NCBI RefSeq assembly: GCF_000212735.1 | Contig: NC_015510.1 | Location: forward strand, 8,061,001-8,125,000 | Reading direction: 5' to 3' | From: Haliscomenobacter hydrossis DSM 1100 | Lineage (GTDB): Bacteria > Bacteroidota > Bacteroidia > Chitinophagales > Saprospiraceae | DNA length: 64,000 nucleotides | Shown: positions 35,924-43,489 of the stretch, piece by piece | How positions within the stretch are numbered: position 1 is the stretch's first letter | Layout: each line of letters opens with the position of its first letter | The notes under the pieces: generated by a model | The model's database searches: none | What the model was told of the DNA's origin: nothing | What the model saw: only the letters and a program-made list of their open reading frames with translations | Position numbers and translations under genes: made by a program

Positions 35924-36471
35924 GACGTTAGGATATGTAAATGGGTTCTGGACAAAAATTATCTCTCAAAAGCTTTCCAATAAAACAGATTTTATTGGGT
36001 GGATGTTGCTTGCTAAAGTTTTAAAGTTCCGTTAATGTTTTTTAAAAACCTTAGTGAAACGTTAACATTTTAACTTTGACAAGTGGCTCCAACAGTTGAG
36101 TTGATAGTAAATACGGGGCAAATCCACTTTTGGATTTCGTTACACTCGTTTTTCTTTCTCTTAGTGTATTTTATTTCGAGAAAGTTCCAGCGGTGAGCAA
36201 TTTTATTTTTTTACAAAGACGCAATTGTTTTCCCTGAGGGTTGGTCGAATGGGCTACCGTTCTTTTACCGTAGTTTCAGCAACAAAGACGTGTTATAGAT
36301 GCATAAGGATGCATCTACCCCTATTGTACTCGCCGAAATGAAAGAAATTTGGGTTGAAGTGAGAAAAAGATGGGATGAAGTGCAAAAGGGGAAGGCGATA
36401 ATTTTCCCCTTTTGCAGCAGAGAAATTAGAAAAAGAGCCTGTCAAACGTTTACTTTATTCTGTTTCCGTTC
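35924..36471. other. Non-coding gap with three hairpins
   Basis: 548 bases without a credible ORF. CCAATAAAA (35977-35985) pairs with TTTATTGG (35991-35998). GTTAATGTTT (36031-36040) pairs with AAACGTTAAC (36057-36066) with one mismatch. GCAAAAGGGGAA (36382-36393) pairs perfectly with TTCCCCTTTTGC (36404-36415), 56 bases past the stop of the next minus-strand gene, and may terminate it. Confidence 0.6.
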
Positions 36472-38970
36472 CTAAGGCTTGAGCACAACGATACGTTCCG
36501 TCCAGACTTGATTTTGGCTGTAGAACTCCAAGAGTACAATTCCAGGGGAAACATCACTTACATTCATTTGAGTTAAATGGGTAGTGATGAGCTGTTGTTT
36601 CAAAATCCGCCCTTGTAAGTCTTTTAAAATAAGTTTGCCTTCGGGAAGAAACTGGTCGGTGAGGGCAATATTAATTTTATCCGTGCTGGGGTTAGGGAAA
36701 ACGCGGATGGGAGGGATTATTCTGTTGCCAATTGTTGCAGCGTTCAAGGGGGGCGGTGCATCGATTTGATTGGTGGGGATGTTGAATTCTGGTTTAAGTA
36801 CTACACTGACTTCACCCGGCTGCGTACGGGCGGTAAAAATAGCTTCATTTTTATTGACCAATTCAATGGCGCTGAGGGTGTCTACCCACACTTTACTGGT
36901 ACCCACGGACAAGGGTGAAAAACAAAGCTCCATAAAAGTGGACGCAGAAGGTAACGTTACCGCATTGGTGCCGTCATATACCCACGACAAGGCCAAACGG
37001 TCTTTGGGATTTAAGCCTGCACCTGGATAACCGAATAAGATGCGCCGCGAAAAATCATTGGGTACCCGCACAGAATCCAGTTTGAGGATGTTTTGGTCAA
37101 ATTTCACAGCAAATTGTACCCCAACCATGGAAGTAAAGCCACTAACTTTGACGGGAACGCAAGTGCTTTTGCCGAGTTTCGTGACTGTTTGGGCTACTTC
37201 AATTCTTGCTTGTGGAGCGCTATTCTGATCGGTGACATTGAAATAGCTGGAACAGAGACCTCCCTTGCCTGTTCCGGTGACAACCCAAGATTCATAATGT
37301 ACCGATTTTCCGTAATCACAGCCAAATGCTTCGAGATAATAACCCCAAGGCGTATAATATTGTCCGGCAAAAGGCCCGGTTCTAATGTATTCAAAATGTT
37401 CCAAAACATTGCCATCACGGTCAATGTCGTAATCCAAATTGGCCAGGTGATTGGGCAAACATTCGGGCGAAACCACCCGTCGAACGTAACGATAGATGGC
37501 GCAAGGATGACGTTCTGCTCTTCCGTACAAATTCTCTCCTTTGAAATATTTCCCGTAGAAAGGGTTATTGGTCAATCGCACCTCAAACGGTGCTTGACAA
37601 ACTACATCCAGTGTGCCAGGTTCTCTGGCTGAAAAATCAAAGGTTTTGGTATATAAATTTTGACAACTATCTATGGCTATAAAAGATATTCGATAACTGC
37701 CAGCGTAAATGGCAAACTTTCCATCTACTACTGATACTGCTTGTGGAGAAGTAAAAGTAGAATTGTAAAGAGGAGGATTTGATTTGGATTCCGGTAGGTA
37801 TTCAATTTTCCAATCCATGTAATTAAACGGACATGAAACGTTAATTTTGAGACGCAAAAATTTTAGGATTGAATCGATTTGATTGGATACAGGTATTTTA
37901 CATGGCTCTCTCGGAAGATCAATAATAATGGCATCACTAGAAGAAGTGATCCAAATCTGGGTTGCTTGCCCTGGGATAAAGTTGATTTTAAAGGTGTCTA
38001 CCACTTTATCTTTACATTCATCGTAGATGAGATAAGTACGACTAATTTTTAGGCCAGTTTTGTTACAAACCGTATCGATTTGATCATTGACCGCATAACT
38101 TAAATTGAGTCCAGGTACTCCGGCATTCATTTTTATGTTGTCTTTTCCAATTACTGGAAACAGTTCATTAGTTGGGATTAAACCCGGATCAAGTGTACAT
38201 TGACCATAATAAAACGTAGCCTCTCGATTTTTTACAATGGGGATGTTCCAATGAAAGTCTTGAATTTTTGGCCTGCGTATGGCGATGTATTGACTGGTGA
38301 AAGCCCTTGGGTTAAATTGACAGGCTTGTGAAAACCAGGTACGTCTGATGGTCACGTATAGATTTTTTTGTAAAGCTTCCTGGCAGGTGGGGAAAATTAA
38401 ATCTGTACCAACATCGACCAGAATCCCACAAGGAGTAGTCGCATGGCAGCCCATGCTAAAATAAGCCAAACCCAAATTAGGCGTTTTGTCCAGTTTAAAA
38501 TCACCATCAACTATTTTTCCATCAGAAGTAAACCGAAGTTGACCAAACGGGGGAGATGCCTCTGTGCCTGGACGCCCAATGGTCTGATTGTCAATCAAAT
38601 TAACATCCATAAATGGGAGCGTATCCAACTGGAAATTCACCGAGTCCAATTGTGGCCCATAAGCACCTTCAGCCGATACTTTTCCAATACAAATCAATTT
38701 TCCATCTTTGGAATACAAAGAATAATCAAACAAACCCGGAGCGTCAATAGTGTCCAGGTTTTTGGCGTTGTTGTCGTGAACGACAATGTAGGAATCCGGG
38801 CAGTTTTTTAAATCCAGCTGATCTTTACGGAGGATGTAGCGGCATTTGGCTTCTATTTGTAACGTTGGCCAGGCTTTGCAATTGCAATCATTTTGGGCCC
38901 TGAGCTTACCGAGTGCAAACAGAGATACCAATAGCCATAAGCAAGCCTTAAACATCAATCGGGTCGACAT
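36472..38970 (-). CDS. Large secreted protein with cohesin-like domain and T9SS sorting tail
   Basis: 832 residues. A signal peptide (LWLLVSLFALGKLRA) is followed by about 550 residues of beta-rich, Cys-containing sequence that I do not recognise. A cohesin-like domain follows at about 595-725 (KSTCVPVKVSGFTSMVGVQF). The last 80 residues are a type A T9SS C-terminal sorting domain (VFPNPSTDKINIAL, KDLQGRIL, WTERIVVLK). It is therefore exported through the PorT-dependent system and anchored at or released from the cell surface. Adhesion or assembly via the cohesin-like fold is inferred. Confidence 0.82.
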   Translation of the reverse strand: MSTRLMFKACLWLLVSLFALGKLRAQNDCNCKAWPTLQIEAKCRYILRKDQLDLKNCPDSYIVVHDNNAKNLDTIDAPGLFDYSLYSKDGKLICIGKVSAEGAYGPQLDSVNFQLDTLPFMDVNLIDNQTIGRPGTEASPPFGQLRFTSDGKIVDGDFKLDKTPNLGLAYFSMGCHATTPCGILVDVGTDLIFPTCQEALQKNLYVTIRRTWFSQACQFNPRAFTSQYIAIRRPKIQDFHWNIPIVKNREATFYYGQCTLDPGLIPTNELFPVIGKDNIKMNAGVPGLNLSYAVNDQIDTVCNKTGLKISRTYLIYDECKDKVVDTFKINFIPGQATQIWITSSSDAIIIDLPREPCKIPVSNQIDSILKFLRLKINVSCPFNYMDWKIEYLPESKSNPPLYNSTFTSPQAVSVVDGKFAIYAGSYRISFIAIDSCQNLYTKTFDFSAREPGTLDVVCQAPFEVRLTNNPFYGKYFKGENLYGRAERHPCAIYRYVRRVVSPECLPNHLANLDYDIDRDGNVLEHFEYIRTGPFAGQYYTPWGYYLEAFGCDYGKSVHYESWVVTGTGKGGLCSSYFNVTDQNSAPQARIEVAQTVTKLGKSTCVPVKVSGFTSMVGVQFAVKFDQNILKLDSVRVPNDFSRRILFGYPGAGLNPKDRLALSWVYDGTNAVTLPSASTFMELCFSPLSVGTSKVWVDTLSAIELVNKNEAIFTARTQPGEVSVVLKPEFNIPTNQIDAPPPLNAATIGNRIIPPIRVFPNPSTDKINIALTDQFLPEGKLILKDLQGRILKQQLITTHLTQMNVSDVSPGIVLLEFYSQNQVWTERIVVLKP

Positions 38971-39106
38971 TTGACAATAGTTTTTATGAGGAATTATAAT
39001 TGTGCAAGACTAATTCGGTATCGATATCAATAGCAGAAGTAAATTTAGGCTGAATTTTTATTTATGCCCGTGTTTTATGTGTTAATTTTTAGTGCAAAGT
39101 TTTCAA

Positions 39107-39955
39107 TTATTGCCCCACTGGTAGTACCACAAACCCATTCTGAGCCATTTGTCCAAAATGCTCATAGGAGATCCAGATATAACCAGCGCGACCCCAATCG
39201 CTTCCCCAAGGACTCATCAGTTCGACCATTTTTTTGTCTTCGTTAAAGCTGACCACGGCTAGGGGGTAAACTTGTGATGGAGTGCCCTGCGGGACCCAGG
39301 TATCCTTACCATTGGCCTGGGCCAAAGAAGCGTCGGCGTTGAATTCTACGATGACGGGATTGCCTCTCACCAGTGCTTTGCGGATCTCAAACATTTTTTG
39401 CAGGGATTTGCTCAGTGGGCTAAACACGTGTAAATAATTGGTGATGCGAAATTTATTGGCATTGTAGACCGCATTGGTCAGCCGTTGTGAGCCATAGGGC
39501 AAGATTGCCGAATCGACTGTGCCATTTTGGGACAAAAACTGAAATGCATCTTTGAATTGCAAGGCGCGGTTTTGGCCCAGCAAATTGAGCGTGATGAAAT
39601 CAGGACTAAGGTTGATTTTGTAATTGTTGTCCTGGTTGAAATAAAATTCCAAACAGGCCGCAAGGGTATAACTCATCTCAGTGCCTACTTGCTCAATTTC
39701 GCGCACGGGCATCATGAATGGTTTTACACTTTGCTCACGCAGGTTGTCCAGGCTGCCAGCGCGGCCAACACCCGCCACAAAAGGCATCATCATATCAATC
39801 AATTGTTGATCTTGCACGCCAAAAGCTGCGGTTTGGGCGTTGCGTGTACTCAGGTTGGCTTGGGTTTTGGCGGGAGTGGTGGGATTTTGTGCAGACATTG
39901 AAGTGATCAGCAATAGACCAAAACCCACAATCAGGGTTATACTTATCCGGTTCAT
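39107..39955 (-). CDS. Secreted papain-fold protein lacking catalytic residues
   Basis: 282 residues with a signal peptide (ITLIVGFGLLLITSMSA). The papain (C1) scaffold is readable in order: oxyanion Gln89 before GTEMSYTLAA where family members have GSCWAF; LSPDFITLN; GTVDSAILPYG; YPLAVVSF where the His loop belongs; and MSPWGSDWGRAGYIWISYEHF for the NSWGxxWGxxGY motif. The catalytic Cys, His and Asn positions appear as Ser95, Pro231 and Ser248. If this alignment holds, it is an inactive protease-like binding protein. No neighbour shares an operon clearly; the cohesin/T9SS gene lies 136 bases downstream on the same strand. Confidence 0.7.
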   Translation of the reverse strand: MNRISITLIVGFGLLLITSMSAQNPTTPAKTQANLSTRNAQTAAFGVQDQQLIDMMMPFVAGVGRAGSLDNLREQSVKPFMMPVREIEQVGTEMSYTLAACLEFYFNQDNNYKINLSPDFITLNLLGQNRALQFKDAFQFLSQNGTVDSAILPYGSQRLTNAVYNANKFRITNYLHVFSPLSKSLQKMFEIRKALVRGNPVIVEFNADASLAQANGKDTWVPQGTPSQVYPLAVVSFNEDKKMVELMSPWGSDWGRAGYIWISYEHFGQMAQNGFVVLPVGQ

Positions 39956-40059
39956 AAGATTCTTTTGGGAACAAAACGTTGCTTTTGGTCAATTTGGTTT
40001 ATGACGCTTAAAGAAAAAATTAATATTTACAGGGTAAGCCACACCATAAAATAAAGGGT

Positions 40060-40090
40060 TTGTATGAATGGGTACTTACCTTTACCTTTG
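40060..40090 (+). promoter_or_regulatory. Bacteroidota-type promoter for rluD
   Basis: TTG at 40060-40062 (within TTTG), 20 bases, then TACCTTTG at 40083-40090. It fits the Bacteroidota promoter pattern and lies 28 bases before the ATG at 40118. Confidence 0.65.
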
Positions 40091-40117
40091 TAGATCATAA
40101 ATGAAAGTGTCGGAGTA

Positions 40118-41218
40118 ATGGAACAAGAGCAATTTGAACAGGAAGATCTAAAGCATCAGTATTCCGACAACCTCAGCGACGAATTTTACGAACATCGGAT
40201 CATTGAGGTTGACGGCAATCAGTCACCTTTGCGCATCGACAAGTTTCTAATGGATCGAATCGGTGAAGTGTCGCGCAATCGGGTGCAAAATGCCATTAAA
40301 ACCGGTTCGGTTCTGGTGAACGACCAGGAAATCAAACCCAATTTCAAAATCAAACCTGGGCAGAAAATCACCTTGATTTTACCCAAGTCAACTACGGATA
40401 AACTTCGGATCGTTCCACAAAATATTCCCCTCAATGTGGTGTACGAAGACGAGGATCTACTGGTGGTCAATAAACCTCCCGGCCTGGTGGTACACCCGGG
40501 AGTCGGGCATTTTAAAGGCACTTTGGTCAACGCACTGGCCTACCATTTGCGACTCGACCCGAACCAAATTTCCACCGGAAATTTCCAGGAAAGAGTAGGA
40601 TTGGTGCACCGGATTGATAAAAACACCTCGGGTTTACTGGTTGTGGCCAAAAACGAATTTGCCTTGAGCCATCTGGCCAAACAGTTTTTTTACCACACCA
40701 TCGAGCGGACCTACAATGCCCTGGTATGGGGCGAACCCGAAGAAGACCGGGGCACCATCAATGCCCACGTGGGGCGCCACCCACGTTTCCGCAAGGATTT
40801 TACCGTTTTTCCTGAAGGAGACCAGGGCAAATGGGCGGTTACGCATTACCAGGTACTGGAGCGCTTGTATTACGTGAGTTTGATCAAATGTACCCTTGAA
40901 ACGGGTCGCACGCACCAAATTCGGGTACACCTGAAATACCTCGGCCATACCCTTTTCAACGATGAAAAATATGGAGGTGACGAAATTTTGAAAGGCACTA
41001 TCTTCAGCAAATACAAAATTTTTGTTGACCACATGTTCGATGTATTGCCCCGTCATGCCCTGCACGCGAAGTCCCTGGGTTTTATCCACCCCCGCACCAA
41101 CAAATTCATGCACTTTGACTCGGATTTACCCGATGATTTTAAGGTGGCCATGGAACATTGGCGGGTCTATTTGGAGGGCCGAAAATCCTCTGCCAAAGGC
41201 AACCTCAGCCAACTCTAA
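40118..41218 (+). CDS. rluD: Ribosomal large-subunit pseudouridine synthase, RluD type
   Basis: 366 residues. An N-terminal extension of about 25 acidic residues precedes an S4 RNA-binding domain (RIDKFLMDRIGEVSRNRVQ, residues about 40-95). The RsuA/RluA catalytic domain contains VHRIDKNTSGLLVVAK, with the catalytic Asp, and the TGRTHQIRVHLKYLGH motif. It makes pseudouridine in 23S rRNA; RluD is preferred over RluC by domain layout but the site specificity is not shown. Its stop lies at the border of a CGAACCCC tandem array. Confidence 0.88.
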   Translation: MEQEQFEQEDLKHQYSDNLSDEFYEHRIIEVDGNQSPLRIDKFLMDRIGEVSRNRVQNAIKTGSVLVNDQEIKPNFKIKPGQKITLILPKSTTDKLRIVPQNIPLNVVYEDEDLLVVNKPPGLVVHPGVGHFKGTLVNALAYHLRLDPNQISTGNFQERVGLVHRIDKNTSGLLVVAKNEFALSHLAKQFFYHTIERTYNALVWGEPEEDRGTINAHVGRHPRFRKDFTVFPEGDQGKWAVTHYQVLERLYYVSLIKCTLETGRTHQIRVHLKYLGHTLFNDEKYGGDEILKGTIFSKYKIFVDHMFDVLPRHALHAKSLGFIHPRTNKFMHFDSDLPDDFKVAMEHWRVYLEGRKSSAKGNLSQL

Positions 41219-41283
41219 CCCCCGAACCCCCGAACCCCCGAACCCCCGAACCCCCGAACTCACGAACTCACGAACCCTCAACC
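41218..41283. repeat. Family B tandem array (CCCCCGAA)
   Basis: Five nearly exact 8-base units CCCCCGAA are followed by two CTCACGAA and a CCCTCAAC. Unlike other family B copies there is no second arm. It fills the gap between the rluD stop and the LuxC-like ATG at 41286, so it also forms the leader of that gene. Confidence 0.8.
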
Positions 41284-41285
41284 AC

Positions 41286-42302
41286 ATGCAACTATCCGCA
41301 CGCATCAACGCACTCCTACAACTAGGCGAACACCTCCGCGCTGAGGACGAATACCTGAAGGCGATCATGCACCGTTCCTCATTCCACAATCCTTGGTTTA
41401 CGATCGAAAACCAGGAACGGGCCATTGCCGCCATAGCCCAACGTTTTTTGGCTGAAGCTCCTTTGCGCGAATGGCTGAGCAAATATGACATCCCCAATGA
41501 AAACCAGCCTCAAACGATTGGCCTGGTCATGGCTGGCAATTTGCCTTTGGTGGGCTTTTACGATGTATTGTGTGTATTTGTAGCAGGGCACAAGGCCAAA
41601 ATTAAGTTGTCGGACAAAGATCCCTACCTCTTGCCCTACCTGTTGAAACTGCTGGAAAAAATCGACCCCGCTACGGCTAATTACTTTGAACTGATTGAAC
41701 GCATGCGGGATGTAGATGCGGTGATTGCCACGGGTAGCAACAACTCCGCGCGTTATTTTGAGGCTTATTTCGGAAAATACCCCCACATCATTCGCAAAAA
41801 CCGCAACGGTATTGCGGTATTGACCGGAACCGAAAGTGCGGATGAACTGCACGAATTAGGGCACGATATTTTTCGCTATTTTGGCCTGGGCTGCCGCAAT
41901 GTGGCCAAGTTGTACCTGCCTCGGGAGTATAACTTCCACCCCCTATTGGAAGCTTTGCACGAATACCGCGACATCATTTTGCACCAGAAATACAAAAACA
42001 ACTTTGACTACAACTTTGCCCTGTACATTCTGAACAAGGTGCAGTACCAGGCCAATGGTTGTATTTTGATGATTGAGGAACCTTCGTTGCAATCACGCAT
42101 TGCGGCATTGCATTATGAGTACTACGATGATATTGACCAATTAGAAGTGGAGTTGGAGCGCCGCGCAGAAGAAATCCAGTGCATCATTGCCCAACCAGGC
42201 ATCATCAAAGCCAAAACCTTTCCCTTCGGTAAATCCCAGCAACCGGAACTGTGGGACTATCCAGATGGAGTGGACAGCATGGCTTTTTTGCTCCAACTTT
42301 GA
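41286..42302 (+). CDS. Acyl-CoA reductase, LuxC family
   Basis: 338 residues, starting MQLSARINALLQLGEHLR; the longer open frame upstream runs through the CGAACCCC array and is not used. Aldehyde-dehydrogenase-like motifs are visible: GLVMAGNLPLVGFYDVL, KIKLSDKDPYLLPYL, DAVIATGSNNSARYF and the FGLGCRNVAKLYLP catalytic region, whose Cys is the expected acyl carrier. LuxC reduces activated fatty acid to aldehyde using NADPH. Its usual partner LuxE-like gene is at 32482-33480. No luciferase genes. Confidence 0.82.
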   Translation: MQLSARINALLQLGEHLRAEDEYLKAIMHRSSFHNPWFTIENQERAIAAIAQRFLAEAPLREWLSKYDIPNENQPQTIGLVMAGNLPLVGFYDVLCVFVAGHKAKIKLSDKDPYLLPYLLKLLEKIDPATANYFELIERMRDVDAVIATGSNNSARYFEAYFGKYPHIIRKNRNGIAVLTGTESADELHELGHDIFRYFGLGCRNVAKLYLPREYNFHPLLEALHEYRDIILHQKYKNNFDYNFALYILNKVQYQANGCILMIEEPSLQSRIAALHYEYYDDIDQLEVELERRAEEIQCIIAQPGIIKAKTFPFGKSQQPELWDYPDGVDSMAFLLQL

Positions 42303-42369
42303 TGTAATCACTGATCCTCTGGAACTCTGCGCTTGAATCAATGGTTTTGCTTACTGAAAATTAGCTCCT

Positions 42370-43005
42370 ATGCGGTTTGTAGCCATTTCAGATACCCACG
42401 GCAAACACAATTTTGAACTCCCCGAAGGAGATGTCCTCCTGCATGCCGGCGACGTTTCATCACGTGGTTTAAAAACCGAAGTACAACGCTTTTTGGATTG
42501 GTTTTCCAGTTTGGATTATGCCTATAAAATCTTCATCGCAGGCAACCATGATTTCTTTTTTGAAGAAGCATCCACTGCTGAAATCCAGGCCATGATTCCT
42601 CCCGAACTCATTTATTTAAACGACTCCGGCGTTGAAATTGCGGGCATCCACATCTGGGGCTCACCCATTCAGCCCTGGTTTTACGATTGGGCTTTTAACC
42701 GTCAGAGAGGCCCCGCCATTCAGAAGCATTGGGATTTGATACCCTCCAACAGCGACATTGTGATCACCCATGGCCCGGTTTTTGGGATTCACGACCACAC
42801 CGTAAGTGGATTGCCCGTTGGTTGTGAAGATTTACTGCCTGTCATTCAACGCATTGAACCCAAAGTGCACCTCTGTGGACACATCCACGAAGCCTACGGT
42901 TCGCGGCAAGTAGGGGAGACGCTTTACCTAAATGCCAGTATTTTAGACGTTCGGTACACCATAGCTAACCCTCCCATCGTTTTTGATGTGGATGGAATCA
43001 CCTAA
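42370..43005 (+). CDS. Calcineurin-like metallophosphoesterase (MPPED/UPF0046 type)
   Basis: 211 residues. All metal-ligand motifs are present: ISDTHGKH, LLHAGDVSSRG, IAGNHDFFFEE, ITHGPVFGIHD and CGHIHEAYG. The THGP and GNHD context resembles the MPPED1/2-like group of phosphodiesterases. Natural substrate unknown. No signal peptide, so cytoplasmic. The next gene starts 11 bases after its stop, suggesting an operon. Confidence 0.85.
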   Translation: MRFVAISDTHGKHNFELPEGDVLLHAGDVSSRGLKTEVQRFLDWFSSLDYAYKIFIAGNHDFFFEEASTAEIQAMIPPELIYLNDSGVEIAGIHIWGSPIQPWFYDWAFNRQRGPAIQKHWDLIPSNSDIVITHGPVFGIHDHTVSGLPVGCEDLLPVIQRIEPKVHLCGHIHEAYGSRQVGETLYLNASILDVRYTIANPPIVFDVDGIT

Positions 43006-43016
43006 ACACCTATATT

Positions 43017-43379
43017 ATGATCTATAAATTACTCTTTTGCGCCGCATTTTGCCTCTTTTTGTCCAATGAAATGGCTGCACAAAGCAAAAATTTCACCCCT
43101 TCTTGGGCACCATCACAAGGTTTTCGAGTGAAAACCCGGCATTTGTATTTTCCGGAATACAATTTTTATTTTGACCTTGAAAAAAAAGTATACATTTTTT
43201 TGCAGTCAGGTCGCTGGATCAATGCCAGCGAATTGCCCCATCGTCTGTCCAATGTCAATTTGAGAATCGCCTTTAAAATCGAATTAGACCTTGGTATCGA
43301 TAATCCACAAGTGCACAACAATGAACACCAAATGAGGTACCGACCTAAATATGCGGTTGTCGATGCTTCGATGTTGTAA
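43017..43379 (+). CDS. Small secreted hypothetical protein
   Basis: 120 residues. A signal peptide (YKLLFCAAFCLFLSNEMAA, cleavage before QSK) is followed by an aromatic-rich mature part (YFPEYNFYFDLEKKVYIFL, GRWINASELPHRL). It follows the phosphoesterase gene by 11 bases and is probably co-transcribed. No family recognised; periplasmic or outer-membrane location inferred. Confidence 0.65.
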   Translation: MIYKLLFCAAFCLFLSNEMAAQSKNFTPSWAPSQGFRVKTRHLYFPEYNFYFDLEKKVYIFLQSGRWINASELPHRLSNVNLRIAFKIELDLGIDNPQVHNNEHQMRYRPKYAVVDASML

Positions 43380-43403
43380 AAACCAAACCATTTAAGCAAA
43401 CAG

Positions 43404-43425
43404 CAAGGCTGAATTTTAAGCCTTG
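43404..43425. terminator. Short hairpin after the small secreted protein gene
   Basis: CAAGGCT (43404-43410) pairs perfectly with AGCCTTG (43419-43425) over an 8-nt loop, 25 bases past the stop. No U-tract is seen. Confidence 0.4.
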
Positions 43426-43489
43426 ATCATTATGCATTATGCCACTTATAGGCTATACTTACGGAGGTTTTAACCCGTAATATAGCCAA

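Noticed and set aside
41218-41283. Possible CRISPR array
   Set aside because: Units are 8 bp in direct tandem with no spacers and no cas genes nearby.
32482-42302. Bioluminescence operon
   Set aside because: Only LuxE-like and LuxC-like genes occur, 8 kb apart, without luxA, luxB or luxD.
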